Part shown: one piece after another, positions 1-7,810 of the stretch
How the letters are laid out: every line of letters starts with the position of its first letter
How positions within the stretch are numbered: the stretch's first letter is position 1
From: Holdemania massiliensis AP2
GTDB taxonomy: Bacteria > Bacillota_I > Bacilli_A > Erysipelotrichales > Erysipelotrichaceae
Assembly (NCBI RefSeq): GCF_000327285.1
Contig: NZ_HE998568.1
Location: 925,321 to 989,320 of the forward strand
Direction of reading: 5' to 3'
DNA: 64,000 bases
Translations under genes and position numbers: made by a program
Notes under the pieces: generated by a model
Seen by the model: only the letters and a program-made list of their open reading frames with translations
What the model was told of the DNA's origin: nothing
The model's database searches: none

Positions 1-896
1 AGATCGGGATGGATCAGTCCGCCGATGACTTCCACGGCCAGTTGGATCTGATCGCAATCCACCTGCACATCGAATTTACCGCCCGGCATTTCACAGGTCA
101 TCGTCGCGGGATCCGCCGTACTGATCAAAATACCCTCGTTCCAGCTGCGGATCAAACTGTCGTCATTTTCCTGCAAACTTTGCACCATCAGCGACGGCCA
201 GTTTTCAGCAAGCGCTTCCCGCAGCCTTGTCTGTTTGCCTTTCAGCATCGCACAAAGCGCTTTTTCCCGCCCCAGCTGATGGATGTAAACCAGTCTTGCC
301 TGCGGAAAATTCTCACGCAGCTGCCTGAGTCCCAATTCTGTTCCTGTTTCTTCCAGGAAACAGAAAGCAGCCGGTTCTTTCCGGTATTGCCGGGCGCATT
401 CCAGAAGCGCAAACATCGCCGCGTTTTTCCCGGCGTTGCCCGCGGTCTGCCACCGCCCCAGCCAGAAGGCCAGCAAAAACACGCCGGCTGCCAGGACAAA
501 CAGATACCACCGCCCTTCCTGTTTGGTCCCCGCGATGCAAAGCAGCACGCCCATGCTGGCTAACAGCACCGTCAGGACCAAAGATACCGTCAGATTATCC
601 AGCTGATTCCGGCGGTTTGCCGACTGGTTTAATAGCTGTTGGCGAGCGGGAATCAAGCGGGCTTCCCGCAGATTAAAATCGGCGGCGACAATAACCTTGG
701 CGTGTGAGGGATCGCCGCCCAACAGCAGCTGTCCATGGATACCCTTTTTTCCCATCAGCGTCACCCGGTATCCCAGGGCGCTGAACATTTCACTCAGCTG
801 ATACAGCGTGCGTTTTTTCTGTTTCGGACTCTTGCGCCGCGCCATCCTTTGCGACAGCACCAGCAGCCGTTCCTTCATGTTATCCTGCCCATCCAT
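1..896 (-). CDS. Membrane protein, M28-peptidase-like layout, 3' end beyond window
   Basis: The frame is open from an ATG at 896 to the left edge (298 codons), so the gene is partial. The start is supported by an AGGAAAG ribosome site 7 nt upstream. Near residues 105-155 there are two hydrophobic segments (LTVSLVLTVLLASMG and WYLFVLAAGVFLLAFW) followed by Arg, so it is probably membrane anchored. The soluble parts resemble an M28 aminopeptidase: a GGDPSHAKVIVAAD strand, then an AGKNAAMFALLECAR helix, then FCFLEETGTELGL, which matches the family Glu-Glu position. The His-Asp and bridging Asp metal ligands of M28 are not visible at the expected places, so it may be a catalytically dead relative. 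The family assignment is my inference from motif order. It lies just after the PTS operon terminator and has its own ribosome site, so it may be read separately. Confidence 0.6.
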   Translation of the reverse strand, partial: MDGQDNMKERLLVLSQRMARRKSPKQKKRTLYQLSEMFSALGYRVTLMGKKGIHGQLLLGGDPSHAKVIVAADFNLREARLIPARQQLLNQSANRRNQLDNLTVSLVLTVLLASMGVLLCIAGTKQEGRWYLFVLAAGVFLLAFWLGRWQTAGNAGKNAAMFALLECARQYRKEPAAFCFLEETGTELGLRQLRENFPQARLVYIHQLGREKALCAMLKGKQTRLREALAENWPSLMVQSLQENDDSLIRSWNEGILISTADPATMTCEMPGGKFDVQVDCDQIQLAVEVIGGLIHPD

Positions 897-921
897 AGCG
901 ATTCTTTCCTTTCCCAGTGAG

Positions 922-946
922 AAAAGGCCGACAAATACCGTCGGCC
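922..946 (-). terminator. Rho-independent terminator of the nanE-PTS operon
   Basis: GGCCGAC at 926-932 pairs with GTCGGCC at 940-946 around a 7-nt loop. On the minus strand it is followed by TTTT. It sits 8 nt past the EIIB stop codon. Confidence 0.85.
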
Positions 947-953
947 CTGTTCA

Positions 954-1433
954 TTAAAACTTTACGAGATCATGAACCATTTTTTTGTTATATTCCGGGG
1001 AAATCTGATGCGTGAGCAGAACACCATGATCTTCCAGATAACGGAACGCTTCCTTATCTTTGTCATCGACAAACAGGCATGCTTCCGCTTTGACCTTATT
1101 TTCATTGTCTTTAGCGTACATGCCGCTGATAACGATCTCCGGCATGGAATAACCGAGCTTCACAAGCTCCACGGCGTCAAAGATCTCTTTAAACACGACC
1201 ATCACGCGGTAGTCTTCCAGCTCATCGCCGGTTAATAAATCATAAGCATCCTCCGGGGAAACGGCGTCGACCTCCGCATTGAGCGCCGCCAGTTCCAGCA
1301 GCATGACCTGCGTCGGATCATTCGCCGTTTTTTCGTTGACCACCACAAATTCCTCGATGTTCAGCGCCCGTGCAAAGTTACTGACCTGACCATGCAGCAT
1401 TCTTCCGTCCAGCCGATACTGAATAACTGCCAT
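954..1433 (-). CDS. PTS mannose/sorbose-family EIIB component
   Basis: This is the cytoplasmic phosphotransfer subunit of a mannose-family sugar PTS; it takes phosphate from EIIA and passes it to the sugar carried by EIIC/EIID. The 159 residues fit the IIB family. The phosphorylated histidine is His14 in RLDGRMLHGQV, matching the family signature R-x-DDR-x-x-HGQV, with Gly in place of the second Asp. It is the last gene of nanE-EIIC-EIID-EIIB and is followed by a strong terminator. No EIIA gene is present next to it; the free EIIA at 38593 could supply that function. The company of NanE suggests N-acetylmannosamine as substrate, by inference only. Confidence 0.9.
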   Translation of the reverse strand: MAVIQYRLDGRMLHGQVSNFARALNIEEFVVVNEKTANDPTQVMLLELAALNAEVDAVSPEDAYDLLTGDELEDYRVMVVFKEIFDAVELVKLGYSMPEIVISGMYAKDNENKVKAEACLFVDDKDKEAFRYLEDHGVLLTHQISPEYNKKMVHDLVKF

Positions 1434-1484
1434 ATTTTATTTCTCCTTTCAAATCGTAGTGTTTCCGCCCTTGAATCTCCGCAA

Positions 1485-2336
1485 TTACAGAATCAGGGAA
1501 ATGATCAGCGAGAAGACAAAGATTAAACCGACCAGTTTCAAAGAAGAAATATTCTTCTTATACAGCCAAGCCAGACAGATCGTCAGCGCTAACGGCGCCA
1601 GACCCGGAATAATGTTGTCCAATTCCTGCTGAATATTTAAGACGTAATCGCCGATCTGGATCGCGCTGGTCAGCTTAAAACCAACCCAGGACGGAATCAA
1701 AGCACCGACCGCGGTCATGCCTAAGATCGTCGCGCTTTCCATCAAGCGATCCAAAATTCCGGATTTATTCATATCACGGATAACTTTCATACCGTTTTTA
1801 TAGGTATAGAAGAATCCGAAATAGGAAATACCGAAGTAGTAAGCGTTGCCTAAGACAAAGAATAAGATTGCGCCGAAGATCGATCCATTCATCGCGAAGC
1901 CGGCCGCCAGCGCACCGATAATTGCTTCAACCGTCGCGCGCAATGAATCACCGATGCCCGCCAGCGGACCCATTAAGGAAGCCTTAATCGTATTAACAGA
2001 ATCTTCTAAAGCCGACCGTTCTTCACCCTGCGGCATATTGGCGATCTGTTCTTCCTGCGCACAGTTCATGCCCAGGGTAAAGCCCATCCATTCCGGCGTT
2101 GTGTTGTAGAACGCCATGTGACGCTTCGCCGCTGAGATCTGATCTTCTTTATTTGGATATAATTTTTTCAGAACTGGTGCCAATGCTGAGAAATACTGCA
2201 GTGTCTGGAAACGTTCGTAGTTGATCGTCACCATTGGGAAGCAGGAGAAGCGTAAGAAGACGCCCATCAGTTCCTTGCGGTCTAATGAAATGATCTTGTT
2301 TTCGTTCATCGGTTGTTCCATTCTGTTTTCAGTCAT
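1485..2336 (-). CDS. PTS mannose-family EIID component
   Basis: Membrane subunit IID of a mannose-type PTS, partner of EIIC in the translocation channel. The 283 residues show the usual IID layout: an N-terminal soluble part with FLRFSCFPMVTINYERFQTLQ, a conserved MGPLAGIGDSL element near residue 130, and hydrophobic segments in the C-terminal half. An N-terminal run MTENRMEQPMNENK precedes the conserved part, so an internal ATG could be used instead. The start overlaps the EIIC stop by one base, which suggests translational coupling. Confidence 0.9.
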   Translation of the reverse strand: MTENRMEQPMNENKIISLDRKELMGVFLRFSCFPMVTINYERFQTLQYFSALAPVLKKLYPNKEDQISAAKRHMAFYNTTPEWMGFTLGMNCAQEEQIANMPQGEERSALEDSVNTIKASLMGPLAGIGDSLRATVEAIIGALAAGFAMNGSIFGAILFFVLGNAYYFGISYFGFFYTYKNGMKVIRDMNKSGILDRLMESATILGMTAVGALIPSWVGFKLTSAIQIGDYVLNIQQELDNIIPGLAPLALTICLAWLYKKNISSLKLVGLIFVFSLIISLIL

Positions 2337-3097
2337 TACATCGCACCTCCTTTTCTCCGTTTACCCTGCGGGCCGAAGAAGAAGACGAAGATCGCCATCG
2401 AAACGCCCAGCAATGCGATCGCCAGCAGTGAACCGCCGAATACAGCACACATAACAAAGCCTACGATAAAGAACGGAATGTATTTGACTTTATACATCAT
2501 TGCCAGCAGCATGCCGAAGCCAAGCGCCGGAAGCATACCGGTTGCGGCTGAGAGCCATTCAGAAATCCAAACCGGCATATTTTCGTTGACCATCGTAACA
2601 AAGCTGGACCCGAAATAGATGCACAGGAAGACCGGAATGAATTCGGTGATAAAGAAGACCAGCGAACCCACCAGCTGCAGCCGCGTCATCTTCTTATAAT
2701 CTGCGGTTTCCGCATACTTATCCGCAATGTGCATCAGCGGTGTATTGATCGTCCACGCTGCCATACGGCCTAACTGACCCATGACTGAAACCGGAACGGC
2801 GATCGCAATCGCGGTTTCCATTTCAACGCCGGTAATAATGCAGAGCGCTGTCGTAACCGTAGTCGCTGTCGTAGCATTGACCGGAATCGCCGCACCGACA
2901 CCCTGGACGCCCATATAAACCAAAGTCAGCGTACCGCCGATAATAATGCCCGTTCTTAAATCCCCCAAAATAAGACCGACCAAAGCGCCGCAGACGACAG
3001 GTTTGGTTGTCTGCAAGTTGACAAAGCCATAGTTTGTCCATCCAAAGAATGCACAGACAACAGAAACAAATAAAGCATATCCTAGTCCAATATTCAT
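2336..3097 (-). CDS. PTS mannose-family EIIC component
   Basis: Membrane permease subunit IIC, 253 residues and almost entirely hydrophobic. The family element PVVCGALVGLILGDLRTGIIIGGT appears near residues 33-56 in shortened form here (GLILGDLRTGIIIG), followed by GAAIPVNATTATTVTTAL. A Lys/Arg-rich tail (FGPQGKRRKGG) ends the protein. AGAGGAGGTACAAT precedes the ATG. It is the first PTS gene after nanE and overlaps the next gene by a base. Confidence 0.9.
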   Translation of the reverse strand: MNIGLGYALFVSVVCAFFGWTNYGFVNLQTTKPVVCGALVGLILGDLRTGIIIGGTLTLVYMGVQGVGAAIPVNATTATTVTTALCIITGVEMETAIAIAVPVSVMGQLGRMAAWTINTPLMHIADKYAETADYKKMTRLQLVGSLVFFITEFIPVFLCIYFGSSFVTMVNENMPVWISEWLSAATGMLPALGFGMLLAMMYKVKYIPFFIVGFVMCAVFGGSLLAIALLGVSMAIFVFFFGPQGKRRKGGAM

Positions 3098-3195
3098 ATT
3101 GTACCTCCTCTCTAGGATTTACTTTCATTCCCACTCTCGCTTTTTGTTTTCTCAACCTCCTATTCTATTTAATTCAGCCGGCAGATTCGCCATGC

Positions 3196-3900
3196 CTATT
3201 TCTTGATATAATCAACAAATCGTTTTGTAATGCTCATTGGATTGGTAATCGCCGTACCGACAACGATCACATCCGCACCGCATTCATAAGCTTTCTTCGC
3301 TTCTTCACGCGTCCAGATCCGACCTTCCGCATTGATGAAGACATCCGGGAATTCTTTGCGGATCTGTTCGATGAGTTCAAAGTCAGCGCCTAGCGCATAA
3401 CGGTCCAGACTGTCCGCCGTGTACCCGGACAAGGTCGTAGAGATGATATCGGCTCCGGCCTGAACGCAAAGACGGGCATCGTTGATCGTAGCGATATCGG
3501 CCATGACCACCTGATCCGGATATTTTTCCTTGATTTCCCGAATCAGCTCATAGGCTTTTCGGCCGTTGCAGTTGAGGCGGTCAGTCCCATCGACAGCAAT
3601 GATGTCGCTGCCGATTTCCCGCAGCACTTCAACTTCCTTCATCGTCGGTGTGATATACACGTCACAGCCCTCAGTTTCGACTTTCCAAATCCCGATCATG
3701 ACTTTATCCGGGAAGGCTTCTTTGATCATCTGAACGTTCTCCGGCCGGTTTGCCCGGAAGCCGGCGCAGCCGCCGATCGCCGCGGCCTGAGCCATGCGGG
3801 TCATTTCTTCCGGTGGATTGAATGGATTTTCTTCCTCATTGGCTTGGCAGGAAACGATCAGTTTTCCTCGAATCTGTTGAAAAATTTCCTCTTTGTTCAT
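3196..3900 (-). CDS. nanE: N-acetylmannosamine-6-phosphate 2-epimerase
   Basis: Converts ManNAc-6-P to GlcNAc-6-P in the cytoplasm, the step that feeds ManNAc or sialic acid into amino-sugar catabolism. The 234 residues form a TIM barrel with the NanE motifs KLIVSCQA at the N terminus, GIWKVETEGCDVYITPT, ADIATINDARLCVQAGADI, and FINAEGRIWT. I chose the ATG at 3900, not the longer frame to 3939, because GAGAGGAG lies 7 nt upstream and family members begin here. It heads the operon with EIIC, EIID and EIIB. NagA at 37332 would provide the next step. The region upstream carries inverted repeats and cre-like sites. Confidence 0.93.
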   Translation of the reverse strand: MNKEEIFQQIRGKLIVSCQANEEENPFNPPEEMTRMAQAAAIGGCAGFRANRPENVQMIKEAFPDKVMIGIWKVETEGCDVYITPTMKEVEVLREIGSDIIAVDGTDRLNCNGRKAYELIREIKEKYPDQVVMADIATINDARLCVQAGADIISTTLSGYTADSLDRYALGADFELIEQIRKEFPDVFINAEGRIWTREEAKKAYECGADVIVVGTAITNPMSITKRFVDYIKK

Positions 3901-3929
3901 AACGGCTCCTCTCTCTTTTTTGTGTCCGC

Positions 3930-3949
3930 AAAGGTACACCTTTATAAAA
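3930..3949. repeat. Left copy of 20-bp inverted repeat flanking promoter segment
   Basis: AAAGGTACACCTTTATAAAA is the exact reverse complement of 4103-4122. It lies 30 bp upstream of the nanE start. The centre, AC between AAAGGT and ACCTTT, makes it an imperfect palindrome. It could be a recombination crossover site or a repressor operator. Confidence 0.8.
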
Positions 3950-4049
3950 CTTATGCAAGACAGGAAAGAACAGAACTAAAACAGGTAAAAATTAAATCGT
4001 TTATTCACCTTTCTCGCGCAAATGAAGGATATTTTATCTATTTTCAATT

Positions 4050-4063
4050 TGAAAGCGCTTGCG
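4050..4063. promoter_or_regulatory. cre-like catabolite repression site
   Basis: TGAAAGCGCTTGCG differs from the CcpA consensus TGWNANCGNTNNCA only at the last base. It overlaps the -35 region of the plus-strand promoter, a position that would repress. Confidence 0.6.
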
Positions 4064-4086
4064 TTTTCAACTGGTGATGTTATAAT
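4059..4086 (+). promoter_or_regulatory. Extended -10 promoter reading towards the recombinase
   Basis: TTGCGT (4059-4064), 16-bp spacer, TATAAT (4081-4086), with TG one base ahead of the -10 (TGTTATAAT). It lies between the two inverted repeats. I see no comparable promoter pointing to nanE in the present orientation. Confidence 0.7.
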
Positions 4087-4093
4087 AAAAACA

Positions 4094-4107
4094 TGAAAGC
4101 GCTTTTA
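4094..4107. promoter_or_regulatory. Second cre-like site
   Basis: TGAAAGCGCTTTTA departs from the cre consensus at one conserved position. It lies just after the -10 box and runs into the right inverted repeat, so it could also be a roadblock site. Confidence 0.45.
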
Positions 4108-4127
4108 TAAAGGTGTACCTTTATAAA
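4103..4127. repeat. Right copy of inverted repeat, perfect 24-bp palindrome
   Basis: Arms TTTATAAAGGT (4104-4114) and ACCTTTATAAA (4117-4127) are separated by the dinucleotide GT. Bases 4103-4122 are the reverse complement of 3930-3949. A perfect dyad with a two-base centre is typical both of serine-recombinase crossover sites and of GntR-type operators. Confidence 0.85.
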
Positions 4128-4209
4128 CAGGCAGACAATTTCAGCTATTCAAGGGAGGGAATAGCTGTTTTTGTCTTCCATGCCAACGTTTGCCAAGGAG
4201 GAATTAAAC

Positions 4210-4809
4210 GTGAATTATGGCTATGCGCGAGTCTCTTCTAAAAGTCAGAATCTGGATCGTCAAATCGAAGAATTAAAAATGTTCGGATTGAGCGAGGCCC
4301 AACTCTATGTTGATTGCCAGAGCGGCAAGGATTTTGATCGTCAAGCTTACCGCCGGTTAAAGCAAGTCCTGCAACCGCAGGACTTGTTGGTGATAAAAAG
4401 CATCGATCGGCTGGGCCGCAATTATCAGGCCATCCTGGAGGAATGGGCGGATTTAACCAAGCGTCTGGAAGTCCAGATTGTCGTGTTGGATATGCCTTTG
4501 CTGGACACCCGCAGCCGTCCGGATAATCTGGTCGGCTGTTTCATCAGTGATCTTGTACTCCAGATCCTCAGCTTTGTCGCTGAAAATGAGCGGATCAACA
4601 TCAAAACACGGCAGGCTGAGGGCATCCGGATTGCCAAAGAGAAGGGCAAGCATTTAGGCCGGCCGCGCTACATCCCGCCGAAAAATTTCAGCGAAGTGGC
4701 CGCCTGCTATCTGCGTCATGAATGTACGCTTCAACAAGCTCTGGATCAGCTGCAAATAAAAAAAGTACGTTTTATAAATACATCCGGAACTACAATGCAG
4801 TATAATTAA
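4210..4809 (+). CDS. Small serine recombinase (resolvase/invertase), 3' frameshift
   Basis: A site-specific DNA recombinase of the resolvase/invertase family, 199 residues. The catalytic Ser is in YARVSSKSQNLDRQ near the N terminus, and the conserved DRLGRNY element follows near residue 70. The GTG start at 4210 is preceded by AAGGAGG with 8-nt spacing; the longer frame from 4171 lacks a ribosome site. Near the end the A-run 4758-4764 has seven A. With one more A the frame would read KKSTFYKYIRNYNAV, the expected recognition-helix ending of this family. As it stands the protein ends KKVRFINTSGTTMQYN, which would damage DNA binding. No transposon ends or cargo are visible. It lies next to an inverted-repeat-flanked promoter, which is its most plausible target. 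Confidence 0.85.
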   Translation: MNYGYARVSSKSQNLDRQIEELKMFGLSEAQLYVDCQSGKDFDRQAYRRLKQVLQPQDLLVIKSIDRLGRNYQAILEEWADLTKRLEVQIVVLDMPLLDTRSRPDNLVGCFISDLVLQILSFVAENERINIKTRQAEGIRIAKEKGKHLGRPRYIPPKNFSEVAACYLRHECTLQQALDQLQIKKVRFINTSGTTMQYN

Positions 4810-4866
4810 ATCAGGAATTTGGATTGAACAGCGGAATCCGTTGTGAATCATAGAAAGAGGATTGTT

Positions 4867-5985
4867 ATGAAATACAGAGAAAAAGGCAAAATCCCGGCAA
4901 AGACTTCGCTGCTGGGCTTCGGCTGCATGCGTTTTCCAGTCACCGAGGATGGAAAAATCAACCGTCCGGAGACGATGAAAATGCTTGATTATGCCTATGA
5001 ACACGGCGTCAATTATATCGACACGGCCTATCCGTATCACAACTTTGAAAGTGAAGTCGTCGTAGGCCAGTGGGTCGCCACCAAACCTCGCGACAGTTTC
5101 TACTTAGTCACCAAATCCCCGACCTGGATGTGCAAGGACATCGCGGATTTTGATCGGATTTTAGATGAACAGCTGACCAAGCTGCAGACATCTTATGTTG
5201 ATTTCTATCTGCTGCACGCCCTGAGCCGTGAGCGTTGGGAACACATTCAGGAAATGAATCTGATTCCGCATTTAAAATCCGTGCTGGAAAGCGGCAAGGT
5301 TCGCCGGATCGGTTTCTCATTCCACGATGATTACGAAGTGTTTGAAGAAATCCTCAATGCTTATGACTGGGATTTCTGTCAGATTCAGTTCAATTATATG
5401 GATACCGACATTCAGGCAGGTCTGCGCGGTTATGAGCTGGCCAAATCCAAGAACATTCCGATAACGATCATGGAACCGGTCAAGGGCGGGATGTTAGCCG
5501 ATGTTCCGGAAGAAATCAAAGCGGAATTCCGCCGTGTCCATCCGGATTGGAGCGATGCTTCCTGGGCGCTGCGCTGGGTCGGCGATCACGATAATGTGCA
5601 GACTGTCCTTTCCGGCATGAGTACGCTGGAACAGGTCATCGACAATGTCAAAACCTTCAGTGAGATCGAACCGCTCAGCACAGAAGAACTGAATACAATT
5701 GAACAGGCCCGGCAATTATTCCAGGCTCGAATTCAGGTTCCTTGCACCGGCTGCCGCTATTGCATGCCATGCCCATTCGGGCTGGATATTCCGAAAAATT
5801 TCCGGCTGCTGAACACCGCGCATGTCTACAATGTTCAGGCCGCCCAAAAAGCCGGTTATGATGCTATGGAGATTACGGAAAAAGCTTCGCATTGTCAAAA
5901 ATGCGGCGCCTGCAAGACGAAATGTCCGCAGCATATCGACATCCCGAACGAGATGAACAAAGTCGTTCAGGAATTTGAAAAATAA
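4867..5985 (+). CDS. Aldo/keto reductase with C-terminal 4Fe-4S domain
   Basis: NAD(P)H-type aldo/keto reductase fused to a ferredoxin-like domain, 372 residues, cytoplasmic. The barrel shows LGFGCMRFP, the catalytic Asp and Tyr in YIDTAYPYH, Lys in LVTKSPTW and His in FYLLHAL. From about residue 296 there are two four-cysteine motifs, CTGCRYCMPCP and CQKCGACKTKCP, which should bind two 4Fe-4S clusters. This fusion is common in anaerobes; the substrate is unknown. I chose the ATG at 4867, with AGAAAGAGG 6 nt upstream, over the longer frame from 4843. A terminator follows. Confidence 0.88.
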   Translation: MKYREKGKIPAKTSLLGFGCMRFPVTEDGKINRPETMKMLDYAYEHGVNYIDTAYPYHNFESEVVVGQWVATKPRDSFYLVTKSPTWMCKDIADFDRILDEQLTKLQTSYVDFYLLHALSRERWEHIQEMNLIPHLKSVLESGKVRRIGFSFHDDYEVFEEILNAYDWDFCQIQFNYMDTDIQAGLRGYELAKSKNIPITIMEPVKGGMLADVPEEIKAEFRRVHPDWSDASWALRWVGDHDNVQTVLSGMSTLEQVIDNVKTFSEIEPLSTEELNTIEQARQLFQARIQVPCTGCRYCMPCPFGLDIPKNFRLLNTAHVYNVQAAQKAGYDAMEITEKASHCQKCGACKTKCPQHIDIPNEMNKVVQEFEK

Positions 5986-5996
5986 CTGAATATCAG

Positions 5997-6041
5997 GGCA
6001 GACTGTTTCGGAGCTCTCTTCCGGATCAAGTCTGCCTTTTT
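5997..6041 (+). terminator. Rho-independent terminator after aldo/keto reductase
   Basis: GGCAGACT (5997-6004) pairs with AGTCTGCC (6029-6036) and is followed by TTTTTC. Confidence 0.85.
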
Positions 6042-6098
6042 CTTTTTTCCGGAGTGCGTTATAATGAGAAAGGAATAAACAAGAAAGAGGAATATACC

Positions 6099-7238
6099 AT
6101 GAGTCTTTTAGGGATCTCTCTCTACCCGCATCTGCAGTCAGAAGCGGTGATGAAACAACAATTAGATTTAGCGGTCACACTGGGCTACAGCCAAGTTTAT
6201 ACGACCGTTCAATCGCCGCAGGCCTGGAGTGCACCCAACCAGTTAAAGGCACCGTTTCAATGGCTGATCAGCGAGTGCCGGAAGATGGGCCTGACGCTGC
6301 ATGTGGATATCAATCGACGGATCATGGATCAGCTGCATGCGGAACCCAACGATCTGTCTCCTTTTGTTCATCTGGGAATTCGGATTGTACGGCTAGATTT
6401 TGGATTTGAGGAAGATCACGAGCTGGTCGCTCAGATGACCTGCAATGAAGACGGTGTGTTGATCGAGGACAATGCTTCGATGCAGGCGGAACCCATCAAT
6501 CGGATCAAAGCGATTCAGCGTCATGGCAATCTGGAAAATTACGTCGCTGTCCATAATTTCTTCCCGCATCCGGATACCGGAATGTCGTTTATTGACACGT
6601 ATAAAAATGCGAAGCTGTTTAAGGCCTGCGGGATCCGCACCGGTGTATTCATCAATTCGCTGGATGCCGACAATTTGTTGTTTGCCTATGGCCACGGCTT
6701 ATGTACTGTGGAAAATCATCGTTACAAACCGGCTTATTTGAGTGCTGGGGAACTCACGGCAACCGGTATGTTCGACTACATCTTTTTTGGCGATGGCAAT
6801 CCTTCGCGGACAGAGATGGAACAGGTTCAGGAAATTGTCCACAACCATTGTGTCTGCGTACCGGTTTACTTTAACTCCAGCCTGGATACGGACCTGCGCC
6901 AAAAGCTGTTGAACATAGTCTTAAAGTCGCGCAGTGATCAGCCGGAATTTATTTTACGGGCAACTCAGACTCGCGGCCTGGGTTCAGTTTGCGCTCAGCC
7001 CGTTTCTGATCGCGATAAATTGTGCATCACGCTGGACAACGAGCTCTCGGGCAAATATGAAGGGGAACTGCAGATCGCATTGAAAAGCATGCCTGGCGTT
7101 GAATACACCAATGTCATCGGTCAGGTTGACATGTTGGCAGAAAATCTGATCTCCTTAATTCGCTATGGCAAAGTAGCCTTCCGGTTAGTCGAAGCGGAAA
7201 AGATTCAAAACGCCACTGTAGCCCAACACGAAAACTAA
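6099..7238 (+). CDS. mupG: MupG-family (DUF871) 6-phospho-N-acetylmuramidase-like protein
   Basis: 379 residues with the DUF871/MupG layout: an N-terminal TIM barrel beginning MSLLGISLYPHLQSEA, with VDINRRIMDQL and IRLDFGFEED-like strands (here RIVRLDFGFEED), and a C-terminal small barrel ending in the GKVAFRL region. Characterised members hydrolyse MurNAc-6-P-GlcNAc during cell-wall recycling in the cytoplasm. That fits the amino-sugar genes nearby but is inference here. The ATG at 6099 follows AAGAAAGAGG with 8-nt spacing; the frame opens earlier at 6054 without a ribosome site. It stands alone between two terminator-like structures, without murQ or a MurNAc PTS beside it. Confidence 0.82.
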   Translation: MSLLGISLYPHLQSEAVMKQQLDLAVTLGYSQVYTTVQSPQAWSAPNQLKAPFQWLISECRKMGLTLHVDINRRIMDQLHAEPNDLSPFVHLGIRIVRLDFGFEEDHELVAQMTCNEDGVLIEDNASMQAEPINRIKAIQRHGNLENYVAVHNFFPHPDTGMSFIDTYKNAKLFKACGIRTGVFINSLDADNLLFAYGHGLCTVENHRYKPAYLSAGELTATGMFDYIFFGDGNPSRTEMEQVQEIVHNHCVCVPVYFNSSLDTDLRQKLLNIVLKSRSDQPEFILRATQTRGLGSVCAQPVSDRDKLCITLDNELSGKYEGELQIALKSMPGVEYTNVIGQVDMLAENLISLIRYGKVAFRLVEAEKIQNATVAQHEN

Positions 7239-7702
7239 TCTTTCATTCTGATCCTCGATGATCAGAAAGATGCATAGTTTAACGGCTGTAATGTTTTCAC
7301 TGTGCTGATTAGGCTGGTCATTTCCTATTACTGCGCTTTGTTTAGAAGTGCTGCTGTCTAGTTAAAAATTATTCTTTGATCTGGATAAACGAATAAGTGT
7401 AAATCATGAATGGAGTTTATTTCTTCATTGTCGGTCTGATGGTAAACTTAGTCGTTTTATTCTTTACTTCAGGAACGGGCAACTTTTTTTGCAGGTCTTT
7501 CTATGATCTTTGCATTCATTTTATTAACTTTATGATATTCCTGCCACGAAGTACAAAAAAAAGAGGATAACTCGGAATAAAGCGCTTATTTAAAAAATAG
7601 AAATGAGGATAAGGACTAATTCTAATCAAGAACACGAATTAGTCCTTTTTCTTAACAAGGATCCTTAAATATCCTCCAAGTGTATTGCAGCGGCGATTAG
7701 AC
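7239..7702. other. Gene-poor stretch with a 54-codon hydrophobic ORF
   Basis: The only open frame of note is plus 7406-7570 (54 codons, starting MNGVYFFIVGLMVNLVVLFF). It lacks a ribosome site. A shift in the T-run near 7485 would continue the hydrophobicity as FAGLSMIFAFILLTL, so it may be the decayed remnant of a two-helix membrane protein. Just after mupG a bulged hairpin (ATCTTTC..CTGATC with GATCAG..AAAGAT, about 7239-7273) lacks a T-run. Confidence 0.35.
7611..7653 (+). terminator. Strong hairpin, 12-bp perfect stem with T-rich tail
   Basis: AAGGACTAATTC (7611-7622) pairs with GAATTAGTCCTT (7636-7647), followed by TTTCTT. It ends the mupG transcript or that of the small ORF. Confidence 0.8.
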
Positions 7703-7744
7703 AAAAAAGCGGCCGTTCCCACTTTGATTTGCAAGAACAGCCGC
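7703..7744 (-). terminator. Terminator of the flavoprotein gene
   Basis: On the minus strand GCGGCTGTTC pairs with GAACGGCCGC (one mismatch) and is followed by TTTTTT (7708-7703). Confidence 0.8.
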
Positions 7745-7810
7745 CAACGAGCCTTTAATTATTAATTTTTATCGTTCATTTTATTAAAATAAAAGCATAG
7801 ATCCAAGAAT

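Noticed and set aside
9..563. 184-codon plus-strand frame
   Set aside because: It lies opposite the open minus-strand frame 896-1, which has a ribosome site and membrane helices; the plus frame is rich in Gln, His and Pro and looks like an antisense shadow.
4103..4809. Transposon around the recombinase
   Set aside because: No transposase, no cargo and no terminal repeats beyond the single inverted pair that flanks the promoter; the recombinase lies outside the repeat-flanked segment.
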